A stretch of DNA of 64,000 nt, taken from Sciurus carolinensis. Lineage: Eukaryota > Chordata > Mammalia > Rodentia > Sciuridae. The stretch spans positions 96,100,143 to 96,164,142 of the forward strand of contig NC_062220.1 in the NCBI RefSeq assembly GCF_902686445.1, in the 5' to 3' direction. Both the position numbers and the translations under genes were made by a program. Below the pieces are notes generated by a model. The model was not told the origin of the DNA and did no database searches. It saw nothing but the letters and a program-made list of their open reading frames with translations. This document shows, in pieces, positions 1 to 13,600 of this stretch; position 1 is the stretch's first letter, and every line of letters begins with the position of its first letter.

Positions 1-165
1 CCTGTCAAGATTACAAAAGACAAAGATTGACCAGAATTGCCTCCTCGCAACTAAATGAAAGGAGGATTCTTGACAGGATCCTGCACCAGCTAAGGACATT
101 GGTGGGAAAATTGCAAATTTGTATAAGATCTGCAGAGTCATTAAGTACTCTATTAATTTATCATG

Positions 166-179
166 GTTTCCATGACGAC
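166..179 (+). promoter_or_regulatory. Second, weaker X-box-like sequence
   Basis: GTTTCCATGACGAC matches 11 of 14 positions of the palindromic X-box GTTGCCATGGCAAC. It is far from the ATG and sits in otherwise unannotated upstream sequence; chance similarity is possible. Confidence 0.15.
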
Positions 180-689
180 TGTGTTATGGTTAGAAAATAA
201 GCTAACCTTAGGGGAAACAGAAGGAAGGGCATGGGTACCATTTTGCAACATATTTGAAAGTCTAAAATTCTAAATAGTTAAAAAAAAAAAAAGAGGTCCA
301 GGAGTCCATCTCCTAGGGGAGAGGAGGTCCAAGCACCACCACCAGGGAAGATGCAGCCAAGCTGGAGAGCCAGGCCACTTGTGGAATTCAGAGTGCCTTC
401 TGTTCCAATCTGAGGAGTAAGCATTCTATTTACGGTAAAGCTTGGTCAGTCAGGAGGCCTTCAAAGTCGAGGAGAGATCCATCTGCATTTGGAAAGTTAA
501 TACTAGAAGCTAGAAGAGCTGATGGAGGGAACCAACACGTGGCTTGTGCTAGGAGGAGATAGTTGAAGGAGGGAGGAGCCTTGTGGAGGTGAAAACACTC
601 AATTGTCCCTTCCTGTAGTCACAGAAATGGTGGAAAAATTTAGGGGCCAGATGCTCTTGGTCCGCTGCCCAGGTGTACCTGTTGGGATG

Positions 690-770
690 GGGGTGGGTGG
701 GAGACAGGGCGGAGCCTCGAGACACTGCCCACAGGAAGGGCGGGCCTGACCTCGAGGGCGGAAACGTTGG
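690..770. promoter_or_regulatory. Small GC-rich patch, candidate promoter
   Basis: This is the only GC-rich, CpG-containing patch upstream of the gene. It has three GGGCGG-like GC boxes in about 60 bases (near 707, 738 and 755) and no obvious TATA box. Position and composition fit a weak CpG-type promoter for the first NME8 exon, but I cannot place a transcription start. The rest of 1-1341 shows no gene and no repeat that I recognise apart from a short A run at about 281-293. Confidence 0.25.
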
Positions 771-1359
771 AGCCCTTGGTCAGTGGGAGGCTAAATCTGA
801 ATCCATGCCCATGTTCCTTCAGCTGGACCAGCCTAGAAGAAGACGCAGCAGGTGCCGGGCCACCCTCAGAGTCCCGCCTTGCTCAGCACCCCAGGGACCT
901 GGACTTTATCCAGCTTGCTCTCAAAATGGTCACAGTCCTCAGTAAGGGAGCTGATTGAAATAATCTCTTTTCTTTGATTATCCCCGTTTGTCTTAGAGGA
1001 TGATTCCTTTTGCCAGAGCATCTAACATCTTTGTTGGGATGTAGTCTTGTTTGTGGCTAATCCAAATGATTCTGATAATGTTGAATACGGAATTTTTGCC
1101 TCATCGATTTAACATCCGTGAAACGTTATGTTGTGCTCCAGAGGGCACTTGGGATTTGGTTCTAAAAATTAAATATCCTTGGAGTGGGAAGAGCTGGAGA
1201 AGGACCCATGAGGATGTTCATTGACAACTTGCATGCAAATGTAGAAAATCTGCCATAATATTTCAAAACAAAGCAAAACAAAAACCCATGAAAAATAATT
1301 TGAAGTATTCCATTACTGCTAATGCTCTTATTTTGTTTCAGGATTGTTGGGAGAATAAG

Positions 1360-1372
1360 GTCGTATGGCAAC
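1360..1372 (+). promoter_or_regulatory. X-box-like RFX motif (candidate)
   Basis: GTCGTATGGCAAC resembles the RFX X-box GTTGCCATGGCAAC; the 3' half (ATGGCAAC) is exact and the 5' half is one base short and imperfect. RFX factors drive many axonemal genes, which suits NME8. It lies about 215 bases before the ATG but inside the candidate exon, so its role is uncertain. Confidence 0.25.
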
Positions 1373-1418
1373 TTTAAGCATGTCTCATAGAGTCCAGCTT
1401 GCAGGAGTCCATCTGTGA
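1365..1418 (+). other. Upstream ORF in the candidate 5' UTR exon
   Basis: An ATG at 1365 opens an 18-codon frame (including TGA) ending at 1418; a second in-frame ATG is at 1380. The whole frame lies inside the candidate exon 1342-1443. If that exon is in the mRNA, the uORF would terminate before the NME8 ATG and could reduce its translation. Its existence depends entirely on the exon call. Confidence 0.35.
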
Positions 1419-1585
1419 GATTAGCTCCTCTCTCTCAAAAAAGGTGAGACAATGCAATCCGATATTTGGTAAAGGGAACTTTTTGCAGTATGCTAAGGTG
1501 CTGTTTGAATGTATAAAGAGCGCAGTATTTAAATTTTCTCTTAATGTTTTGTATTTTTCTTCCTTTGCCATGTGAGAGTAGATCA

Positions 1586-1618
1586 ATGGCCAGCAAAAAG
1601 CGAGAGGTCCAGTTACAG
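1586..1618 (+). CDS. NME8: NME8 coding exon 1
   Basis: Encodes residues 1-11 ([11 protein letters not shown]). Start context is atcaATGG, with G at +4. Donor CAG|gtgggt at 1619, phase 0. The exon probably begins at 1582 after 'gagtag', preceded by a pyrimidine tract, so only a few UTR bases precede the ATG. Confidence 0.92.
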
Positions 1619-4600
1619 GTGGGTATGACATGTCAGCCTCACATTTCTCTGGTGGGATGCCATTCGAAGACCTTTGACAGTGCCTTGTTTTTTGCAGACG
1701 GTCGTCAATAGTCAAAGCCTGTGGGATGAGATGTTGCAGAACAAAGGCTTAACAGGTACTGGGGCTTCCCCACTGTCTGGCCATCAGGGGTTTGGCCCAG
1801 TGAACTTCCAGGCAGCTTGCCGAGTCCTCTCCCCACTGAAATTCTGCCATCTTTGCCCTGGTGGGGGAATCCCATGGGGATATGCCTATTCTAGATTCTT
1901 TGACTCTGTTCTTTCATAAATATTATCATCTTCTAGTAATCGATGTTTACCAAGCCTGGTGTGGACCTTGCAAAGCAGTGCAACCTTTATTCAGAAAATT
2001 GAAAAATGAGATCAACGAAGACGAAATTCTGCATTTTGTTGTTGTAAGGATTTCATTTTCATTGAACTACTGTTCTCTTGTTATAGTGAGTGTTTAAGTA
2101 CCCTCTAATCATTTAAGTATTGTCTTAATTTAAAAACCTGTCAGTTTTTCAAAATAGATGTTTACTTTGCAGTTTTACTATACAGTTCTACCACATCTGA
2201 AAATGAATGTGGTTTTTATCTGATTCCTAAATGTCGAGGTTACACGCCTTGACTGTAAAGATTAGAAAAGTGTAACAATGGATACCTGTCTACTGACTTG
2301 TTTCATATCACCTGACCCTCATATTCAGTGTGCGCCCCTTAAAAGAAGGCCTGCAAAAGCTGTTTGTTCAGTATCATGCCGGGTATTTATCCATTGTCAA
2401 TTTTTTTCTTTCATTAAAACAATATAAATTCATACTGATGTTATTTTGCAGCAGTTTTTGGTTCACAGCCAAACTGGCAGGAAGTACAGGCTTCCTTATC
2501 TCTACACACACACAGCCTCCTCCACTATCAAAATCTGGCACCAGAGTGGTACATTTGTTAAAATCAGCAAACCTACCTTAAAACAGCGTTTTCCCCCAGC
2601 CGGATTAGGATTCACTCCTGGTGCTGATTCCTCTGTGGGGTTTAGCAAATGTGTAATGGCAGGTGTCCACCATTACAGTATCAAACAGAACAGCTTCACA
2701 GCTCCAGCAGTCCTCTGACTCCACCTCTTCAGCCCTCCCTCTCACCCAATCCCTAGGAACCCAGGGATTTTCCAGAATATCATCTAGTTGGAATCAGAAG
2801 TTATGAGGCCTTTTCAGATGGGCGTCCTTCACTTTGTAAAACACATTTAAGCTTTTTCCATGTCTTTTCATGACTTGGTATCATTTCTTCTTAGTATTGT
2901 ATAACCTTCCGTCGACTAGATATACTTCAGTTTATCCAGTTCACCTTCTGAAGAATGTCTTGACTGTTTCCATGTTTTGGCCTTTTTGAGTTAACTTCTG
3001 CTATAAACTTCCTGTTTTTTGTGTTGATATGTTTTCAGCCTAATGTGGGTAACTCTCTTTCGTTTTATAAGAAACTGCCAAACTGTCCTCCTAATGGCTG
3101 TGTCATTTTTATTCTCACAAGCAATGAGTGGTGGGTTTTCCTGCTCCACATCCTTGCCAGCATTTGGTGATATCAGGGTTCTGAATTTGGGTCATTCTAA
3201 TAAAGATGTGGTGATCTCTCTCTATCTCTCTCCCCGCTTTTTTTGTACTGGGGATTGAACTCAGGGTTGCTTTACCCACTGAACTACATCCCCAACCCTT
3301 TTAATTTTTTTCTTTTGAGACAAGTCTCACTAAGCTGTTGAAGCTTGCCTGGAACTTGCAATCCTCCTGTTTTAGTCTGCTGAATCCCAGGGATTATTGG
3401 CATGTGATATCCTGCCTGGCTCCTTGTTGTTTTAACTCTCATTTCTCTGAAGACATGTGATGTGGAATAACTTTTCATATGCTTACTTGCCATCTGTTTT
3501 TTCTTTTTTAAAAAACAGGTGTCTAATAATGTCTTTGGCTCATTTTTTCATCTAATTTTCTGTTTTCTTGTTATTAATGTTTAAACTTCCTTTGTGTATT
3601 TTGATTAACAGTACTTTGTCAAATATGTCTCTTGCAAATATTTTCTTACAGGTGTGGCTTGTGTTTTCATTCTCTGAGCTTTGCAGGATTTAAAAGGCAA
3701 GATTCTGTAACAACCTGCTTCACTCATGTTTATTTATTTAAACGTGTATATCTTGTTTTTATCTTCTTTTATTTTTATTGTTTTATCTATTCAGTTATAC
3801 ATGACAGCAGAATGCATTTTGATTCACTGTACACAAATGGAGTACAACTTTTCATTTCTCTGGTGGTACATGATGTAAAGTCACACTATTTATGTAATCA
3901 TACATGTACATAGAGTAATGATGTTTGTCTCATTCCACCATCTTTCCTTTCCCCCACCCCACCCCTCCCCTCATTTACCTCTACACAATCCAACGTTCCT
4001 CCCTTCTTCCCTTACCCACCCCCTCCCGGTTACGTATCAGCATCCACTTATCAGACAAAACATTCCAGGCCACCTTCTTTTAAAAAGCTGGGATGTGATT
4101 TGATTTCGATTTGAAATCTAAATCTGTATTTGAATCAAACCTAGATTTGATTCTTGGCAAAGAGGAAAAACAAAGTTCAGAGAGTAGAAAACAGGAGCTG
4201 AAGTGGATTTTGCATGTGATCAACCAGGGTTGGCATAAGTTAGAAGTCAATATTGGAAGTGTCCAGTAGTTGGCAGATGGGGTCACAGAGAACTGAGGAG
4301 CAGAAAATTCTTTGGGGAGCCTAACATTACCATGTCTTTATTATGAAATAAATTTTCTGTGTTCTTTTTCCTGTTTTTAAAATAAAAACACTTGAGCATC
4401 CTGGGAAATCTGTCTGAAAAAAGTAGGAGTACAAGTTCACAGGCTAAAGGTAAAGGGAAACTTCAGTATCTATTGGAAAACTGAGGCGAAGGCAGAGAAG
4501 CTAGCAACAGGCAGGCTCCCTGCTCACCTGTCAGTCTACTGGAAGCCCACCTGTTAGAGTATCTGGAAAGAAACTTTGAGCATAGGAAAGTTAGGTAAGG

Positions 4601-7600
4601 GATCTTTAGACAAGCAGGAAGCAGAATTTGATGCTGTGCTAGGTCAGAGTCATTAAATCCCTGCTGTTTATAGAGTCTGAGTTGGAGCATAGCAGGGGTA
4701 TGAAGGTGCACTGCACACTATGTGAAAGCTGGTGGTGGGGGGATGTGTGGAAGAACACTCCATCTAGGCTTCCGTCAGCACAGCACCTCCAGGAGAGGAG
4801 AGCTGATAGTAGAGATGATAGTGAAGACAGTGCTTCCCAGCGTCCTGAGGCTGTGTCCACCCAGCAGCACCTGGGAATACAGAATCCCTCAGCTTGATTC
4901 ATAGGAATTGATATATTCATTAATATAGCTAACCAACTGTACTGTACATTTTTTTCCTACATGTTCCCTGTTCAAAATATTAGCATGTATTGAATTTTAA
5001 CAAAAAATGCGCACAGTTTTTCTTCTGGTGTGTTTGTATTCACTCAAAAATCATGTATTCCCATAGATTGATGCTGTTTTTATGAAATGATGTGCCCCAA
5101 ATAGGTGGAAAACAAAATATTCTTTCCAAACCTGTTATGAGCAAAAATGGAGGGGCGCCCTCTGCTGGTCCTTTTATTTTCTGCCGTTAACCAAGGAAAA
5201 GGACCGTTTTTGTTTTTTGTTTTTAATTATGTGTTAGTTATACAGAAAGGGTTTCATTGTGGTATATTTGTACATACAAATAACACACTTTAAGCATATT
5301 CACCCTTCCATCACCCTCTTCCCCATCTTTATGAAAAGGTAAATTTATGTCCAAAATTAAAATGTATGAGGTTAATCACCAAGTAAAATCACAGAGTTGA
5401 ATAATTAGTACATATATTTTTTTGCTATGTATCTTTAAAAAATAATAACATTAAATATTATAGATATATAGTTATCCTTTAGACTCCAGATGGATTGGTT
5501 CCAGGACCTCTGTGGATACTAAAATCCAAGGATGCTTATGTTCCTTACATAAAATGATTTAACATTTGCAAATAATCTATGCACTTTAAATCATATCTAG
5601 ATCACTTATAACATCTAATAAAATGGAAGTACAATGTAATTAGTTGAATTGTATGTTTCATTGTTTAAGAAATAATGACAAGGAAAAAAATTGTTTATGC
5701 TCAGTACAGATGCATTTTTTTTCTGTTTTCCATCTCCAGTTGGTTGAGTCTGTGGATTCAGATCCCATAGATATGGAAAGCTGACTATATATGTTAAAAA
5801 TATACACATATATTAGCATGATATATGATATGATACATACATGTGAAATCAATATTTGTCATAGTTATTAAATTATTTAGTTCTTAATACTTTATGATAA
5901 TACAAGCAATTTAATGATCCTTAGACTACTTTGAAATATAATCTTTGCTTCCTGTATTTAAAAATTATTGATTAGTTCCTTTCAGTCTCTTCTTATTTCT
6001 TTTTAAAACAGTTAAAAATTTTGCTTAAAAGAAAATTATATAGAATCCAATATGCTGAAGAGAGATGATAGCATAGCCCTCTTGCTCATTCAGGTTCAGG
6101 TGAATTGGCTTCTCTTAACCATCCTGGAAAGCTACTGGCAACCGCCAGAAATTCCAGTTTGAAAACCATTGTCTTATGCTACCTCAAATAATGACTCTGG
6201 ACAACATGGTTGCCCCCAAATTCACATATGGAAAACCAAATCCCCAATATGATGGCATTTGGATATGAGGTCTTCAGATAGATCAATGCCCTTGTTAAAA
6301 GAGGAGACATGAGATCTCTTCCAAATGTGGACCTTCCCAGAATAAAGGCCTGCACCAAGAATCAACCTCAATGGCACCCTGATCTCAGATTTCCAACCTC
6401 TAGAACTGTGAGAAATATTTGCTTGCTTTGAAGCCACCCAGTCTGTGGCAATTTGTTATAGCAGTCTGAAATCTTGAAGATGCCTCACTCTGATGGCTGG
6501 ATCAGCAGGTGCTGTTAGTAAGGAGGAGGACACTTATTTAATATATAGTTGTTCATAATCAGCTTAGGGCAACTTGAAGTTTGTGAGAAAATTTTAAGAA
6601 AATTGCAAATATAAAAAATGAAAACCTTCAAAATTTGACTGCCAGTTCATTAAAGAAGCATTTGTGAGCTCCTTGTAGTATGGCCCTGTGACTGATGCCA
6701 GGGGAGGGTGGAGATAACATTGTGGATGTGGTATATGCTCTATCCACACTGTGCTCTCCTTACACAATGGGTGAAGCAGGCCCACCTCCATCCTCAGAGG
6801 GGAATCAAGTGCAGTGTGGAGCAAGAAATGATTTGTAGCAGGACTGAGTAAGAGAGACTCATTGGAGAAAGTATACTTGAGCTGGGTTGAAAATGAAGGC
6901 AGGGCCAAGCATCGAGGAAGGAAAAGACCAAGAAATGATTCTGATGGAAGGCTGGGTAAAGGGGAAGAGTGAGAGCGAAGTTGGTGACAAATGATGCAGG
7001 GCTTGAATTCCTACTCTATGCAATTTGATCCTTAATGCAACTATACCATACCCAGAAAATGTTGCAGTAAACATAGAAATCGTCTCTCTACATTGTTTCA
7101 GCAGTAGAGTGTACTAAATGACTTGGATATAGTTTTTCATTATATAAAACATGTACTCTTTTTTCCAGGCAGAAGCTGACAACATTGTGACTTTGCATTC
7201 ATTTAGGGATAAATGTGAACCTGTTTTTCTCTTTAGTCTTGTGAGTATAACATTTATTATCTCAATTGCATTATTATATTCCAGTTTGCAGTCAAAGAGC
7301 AACAGGCATTGTGAAATTGCCATGGAAATGTTTGCTGATGATAGTAATTGCATCGTGTTTCCCTTATCTCTGCTTCTCTATTAATACTTTTTATAATATG
7401 ACCTCAGGAGCTTGTTAAGGATTGAAGAGCTTAGGCAATACCACACTGAGTTAATCAGAGAAAAGAAAACCAAAATGATGTTAACCTTAACTAAATAAAT
7501 CATCAGATTTGTATGATGAAATGGTTATAGGAGTAAAAACTAGAAATTTCTCAAATACCTTGTGGAGAAAATTGGCTATAAATATTCATGTATACTCATC

Positions 7601-10600
7601 CTAGAAACTACTGCATGATATTATTTTGTAACACATATTACTTTTAACTTTGTATTCACAAATGCCTAGAAAGAAGACAGGAGGATATTCACCAAAAATT
7701 TTATTGTAATTTTCTGTGTTTGGAGAAGGGATGCATATTTTTCCTTCTTTAATCTTTAACCATCAGAAAAACATAATCGCTATTTTATAAAAGTGGAGTC
7801 TATAGTTAAGTGCTAAGTTGTGTATGGTTGCTACAGTCAAAGAACCCAGATGATCGTCTTTTAAAGGAGATGGATGGGAACTGGGATAGTGTGGGATAAT
7901 TACTTTCCATATTAAAATAACCATTAAAAACATTTCTTGGAGGTACATTCTGATTCTTTTAAACAATACTCTTGCAACTCTTTCTAGGAAGTGAATTACT
8001 AGATTAATTGGATAAGAAAAAAATACATGGTAGTTCCTGCTCTAAGTTGAATATGTAGGAGTTGATTTAGATGACACATCAACCCCCTGTTCATTCTGAG
8101 TCATAGTTTGCTGACCCCTGGCTTAGACGTAGTTGAGGGAAACAGATTGAGTGACTACACAAAGGAAGAGATGAACTTGGTGCAGTTAGAAGCCTGGGAC
8201 CAAGACTGGGAAGAGGGGTCCCATTGGGAATCAGGAGCTCTGGGTGACATCACTTGGCCATCTGAGTCAGGTCTGATCAGGATGCCCTGCCCACTCTCCT
8301 GAAATAGAAGGTCAGGCCGTGTTTACCCCCTGCAATCAGTGCCCAAAGTGTAAGTAGGTGTCCCCTCCCAGCATGTGTGGCCCCTTCTCCGGCCACACAT
8401 ACACACACACTCATGCCTCTCCTGACCAAGTTCTCCAGTTCTCCTCCTGTGTTATGAACGGTTCCACTGCAGGATATCTGGAACTGATTTCGGCAGTTAG
8501 CAAATTCCCAGGATCTTTGACCCTGTCTCCAAGCTTTTGCTTTCCTCACTTGAATTACCTTAAACTTAGCTCCTTTAGTAGGCCATTTTACCTGCAGCCC
8601 ACAGGTGGGGAGGTTTTGTTGTTTGTTTTTCAAATTGTGTTTCTTAAATCTAGGAATGAAAGGTGTCTGTTGCTTCCTCTCACTTCTTCAATGACTTTCT
8701 TTTCCTTCTTATTAGAGGCCCGTTACATTTAACTACATCTTTTCTCTCCATCTCACTCCTTTCACTTACTGACCTTCAAATCATTACTTTTTCTTTTTTT
8801 CTTTCTTTCTTTTTTTTTTTTTTTTTTTTTTGGTATCAGGGATTAAACCTAGGGGTGCTTAACCTTTGAACCATATCCCCAGTGTTTTTTTGGTGTGTGT
8901 GTGTGTGTGTGTTTATTTAGAGACAGAGTCTCGCTAAGTTCCTTAGAACCTGGCTAAGTTGCTGAATCTGGCTTTGAACTCAAGATCGTTCTGCCTCAGT
9001 CTCCCATGTGGCTGGGATTATAGGTGTGCACCACTACCTCCGGATGTTTCCCACATTTTTATTGGTGCATTATAGTTGTACATATTGATGGGATTTGTTG
9101 CTATATAGTTGTACATGCACACGAAATAATGATATATTTTGGCCAATATCACTCCTCCTCCCTCTCTTCCTCCTATTCCTGGGTCCCTTTCCTCTACCAA
9201 TCAACCTTGATTTTTAGGAGATCCACCCCCACATTTGTTTTCCTTTTTTCTCTCTAGCTTCCACATGAGAAAACATACAACCCTTAACTTTCTAAGTTTG
9301 ACTTATTGCACTTAACACAATGCCTCTACTTCCATTCATTTTCTTGCAAATGCCATAATTTCATTTTTTTCTTTATGGTTGAATAAAACTCCCTTGTGTA
9401 TGTATACCACATTCTTTTTATCCATTCATCTGCTGATGGACACCTAGGCTGGTTCCATAGTTTGGTTATTGTGAATTGTGCTGCTGTAATCATAGGTATG
9501 CATGTTTCACTGTAGTAATAGGTTTTTAACTCTCCAGGATAAATACCAAGAAGTGGTATAGCTGGATTATATGGTGGTTCCATGACTAGTCTTTTGAGAA
9601 ACCTCCATAACTGATTTCCATAGTTTCTGTACTAATTTACAGTCCCACAAGTGTAGAAGTATTCCTTTTTCTCCACATCCACTCCAGCAATTATTATTAT
9701 TTGCATTCTTGATGACTAGTGTGAGATGAAATCTCAAGTGTAATTTTGATTTGCATTTTCCTAATTGCTAATAATGTCATACATTTTTTCGTGTATTTGT
9801 TGGCCATTTGTATTTCTTCTTTTGAGTAGTGTCTGTTTAGTTCATTTACCCATTTATTAATTGGGTTATTTGATTTTTTTGGTGTAAAATTTTTTGAGCT
9901 CTTTACATATTCTAGATATTAATCCTCTGTCAGAACAGTAGCTAGCAAAGATTTTTCTCCCATTCTGTGGGTTCTCTCTTCACATTCCTAATTGTTTCCT
10001 TTGCTGTGCAGAAGCTTTTTTAATTTTATGCCATCCCATTTATCAACTCTTGGCATTTTTCCTGAGCTTTAGGGGTTCTATTGAGAAAGTCTTTGCCTAT
10101 GCCTCAAAGCTGAAGTGTTGACCTTACATGTTCTTCTAGGAGTTGCATAGTTTCCGGTCTAATTCCTTAGGTCTTTGCTCCATTTTGAACTGATTTTTGT
10201 GCAACGTGAGAGATAAGGGTCTAGTTTCATTCTTCTACATGTGGATAGCCAGTTGCCCCAGCACCATTTGTTTAAAAGGCTGTCTTTTCTCCATTGTCTG
10301 TTTTTAGCACTTTCATCAAAGATCTGATGACTGCAGATGTGTGGATTTGTCTCTGTGTCTTCTATTCTGTACCATTGGTCTGTGTCTGTTTTTATGCCAG
10401 TACCATGCACTTTTTGTTACTATAGTTCTGTAATATGACGTGAAGTCAGGTATTGTGTGTTGTGATGCCTCCAGTGTGATTTTTTTTTGTCTTAGAATTG
10501 CTTTGGCTGTTCTGGGTCTTATATTCTTTCGAATTAATTTCAGAACTATTTTTTCTAGTTCTTAGAATAATGTCATTGGTATTTTAATGGGAATTGTGTA

Positions 10601-13600
10601 TTACTTTTTGTTTTATGGCCTTTTAAATAATATTGATTCTGCCTGTCCATGAACATGGGAGGTCTTTCCCATGTTCTGAGGTCTTTAATTTCTTTCTTCA
10701 GTGTTTCGTATTTTTCATCATAGAGGTCTTTCACCTCCTTGCTTAGGTGATTTATTCTTAGGCATTTTTTTTTTGAGGCTATTGTGAATGGAATTGTTTT
10801 CCTGATTTTTTTTCTCAGCAATCTGTTGTTGGTGTATAGGAAAACTGTTGATTTTTGTATGTTGACTTTGTAACCTGCTACTTTGCCAAGTTTATTAACT
10901 CTAGCAATCTTTTGGTGGAGATTTTGGATCTTCTGAGTAGAATCCCATTGTCATCTGCAAACAGTGATAATTTGACTTCTCCCTTTCCTATTTTTATCCC
11001 TTTTATTTACTTCCCTTGCCTAATTGCTCTGGCTAGAATTTCTAGCACTATCTTAAATAGGAGTGGTGAGAATGTACATTCTTATCTTGTTCCAGATTCA
11101 AATCATTTTTGCTGATGACCGAAGACTTTGGTATGTGGTTCAAATTCTTATTCTCAAAATCAAGTCCTTTCAGCATCCCGGGGACCTCAGTATCCACATT
11201 GGCAACCCACACTTCATCCTGGCCTTTCCATTTTTTTTACCTCCTTCCCACTAATGGACATTTCTCCTACAAGTTCATGTTCATGTACTCATTCTTGTAT
11301 TCATTTCTCTGATATCTTTATCACCCCTTGTTCCACATCCACAACCACAAATCTAAAAATCTCATTTTCTGACCACAAATCTGTCATCAGGCTTATTGCT
11401 TCTTCATTAAAACATTCTGATAATGACTCTTGGTATTGGTCAGTTTTCCTAGCTGATAATACATTCACTCCAGCAAGTTTGAGCAGGAAATGCTTTTCTC
11501 ACCATAACTGTTGAAAGATTTATTTTAATGGGACATGGCAATTAGAGTTTCAGTTTTCCTTTAAATGTTTCTCAACTGGATCCTTCTCACTGGCCTTTTA
11601 ACATTGATTATATCTTTTCAATTGAAATTAATACCCTTTTTGATGTTATGATGCCATATCTTTTTCTACCTACCACCCCTTTTTCCTTGTATGTAAATTT
11701 CTCCAAAAATATGAATATTTATATTTGCTTTTTTCTTCTGGTCCCATTAATTCCTCAGTTCATTCATTCTGACTTCTGTCTGATATTCCACCAAAATGGC
11801 TGTTGCTGATGTATCCAGTCACCACCGCCCTGTGGTTAAATACAATGGGCACTTTTAGGTGTTCCTCACTGTATCCCTCAAATGTCTTTCTACGGTAACC
11901 ATGCCCTCCTTTCAAAACATGTGCTTCTTTTTATTTGTGTGACTTGGTTTTTCTTTCACTTTCCTGGATGCTGTTTCCCTTCATCTCCTCTGTAGGTTCA
12001 CCCTTCCTTATTCAACTATTTGATATTGACACTCTCCTTAGAACATTCCCTCCATGTACACTTGCAGTTATCCTTATCTATCAAGAACTCAAGTTTTCAT
12101 CTTTAGATAATTCCTGTACTCTGAACTCCTGACTTGCATGCCCAACTGGTGCCTTGACATCTCTTCTTGGCTTTCTCAAAGTCATCTTACAATGAACTTC
12201 TCTAACACCAGGCTCTTGTCCCCACAAAAGTGGTCTTCTCCCAGTGTCTCCTCACTTGGAAAATGACAGTATAATCCATAATTTATCCAGTCTTCAAAGG
12301 TTCTCTTTAGATCCCACCCAATCCAAACTACACCTTGGACCTGTCGTTTCACTGCCCAATTTTCTCACATTTGTCTACCTCTTTCTGCCGTTTCCATCTC
12401 CACCACTTCTGCTGTAAGCTGAGCAATCTCTAGAGTAGTTCCTACATTGTATACACATGTCTTCTCTTGCTCTGCATCTTCCCTTTCTCCATACAGTGGA
12501 GAACATAATCTTTACAAATAATAATTCTACTTGTGGTCAAAACCTGTTGAAATACTCCAGTAGTTTCCAAGTGCATTTAGGATGAAGGCTGCATCCTTCT
12601 GCAGCTCCAAGGCTCTGCGTGTCTGGCTCCCCCTAAGTGCTGGGCTTCATGTCCTACCAAACTCACCCTCACCTTCTTTGGCAAGCCTCCTCACTTACTG
12701 TGTTTCCTTCTAGCTGTGCATCTGCTATTCCTTCTTCTTCTTATGGTCTTCCTTCTTCTTTTCACTTTGCTTTCTCTTACCCATCATATTTTAAACCAAG
12801 AATCACTTCTTGAGATTGAGAGGTACTTTTCCGGATCTGCTTGACCAGGGCACATTCTGGTAGGTGCTCTGAAGTGCTTTGCAACCCTTAGTGGTACCCA
12901 TCACAGTTCCTAATTCACACGTGTTTGTGGTATGGGGGTTGTATTTTTTTGTTTTTTGTTTTTATGCTGTTCAATTAGTTTATGAGGCCTCTTATTCCAT
13001 GTCATCCTGCCAGCTATCACGCCAAGAAACAGATGCTTAGTAACTATGAATTGAAAGACAGTCAAAAGGGGAAATAACTTGGGAGGGTAATGTTGGGAGC
13101 TTGTCCAGGATCTCTCACATTAAAGCAAGAGAGGCAAGAGAGTGCTCCTATCTAGTGATGGAACAGTGCGGGAGGGTGCTGGCATTCCCTGGGAGGTAGG
13201 AGGTCAGACAAGTTGGAGGTAGAACCCAAAGAATTGGGTTTATCAAATTAATAAAACCTTCACACTATTAATATCTTACTTAAAAATGACTGATTATGAT
13301 TCCTTAAAGATCAGTGAGGATAAGGGGCAGGGAGGGCAACCTGGTTCAGATTATGTGTTAATTCTTAACTTATTCTGAAAATGAGAGTTTCTTCCATGTT
13401 TTCCCTTGTAGAATGGAAAAATTATTGCAAAGATTGAGGGTGCAAATGCACCCCTTATTAATAGAAAAGTAACTAACTTGATCGATGAAGAGAAGAAGAT
13501 TGTAGCAGGGGAAATGGTTCGCCCTCAGGTAACACTATGAATGAATGGCTATTTTAATTTTTAAAATGCATTACCTTTCTCCTATTTTCCTAAAGCATTT

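Larger units (their letters stand above)
1342..1443 (+). other. NME8: Probable non-coding 5' UTR exon of NME8
   Basis: A strong acceptor (ttattttgtttcag, ending at 1341) and a strong donor (AAG|gtgaga, gt at 1444) bound 102 bases just upstream of the ATG exon. The intron to the next exon would be about 138 bases. Human NME8 nomenclature fits two non-coding exons: the variant named c.271-27 lies before human exon 7, and c.271 is the first base of the fifth coding exon here, so the first coding exon would be exon 3. This segment is then the natural exon 2. No transcript evidence is available to me. Confidence 0.55.

Noticed and set aside
673..945. Two overlapping open frames in the upstream GC-rich region (90 and 63 codons)
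   Set aside because: They have no recognisable domain and look like by-products of GC-rich sequence. A possible donor 'tcctca|gtaagg' at 941 is weak at -1, so I did not call an exon.
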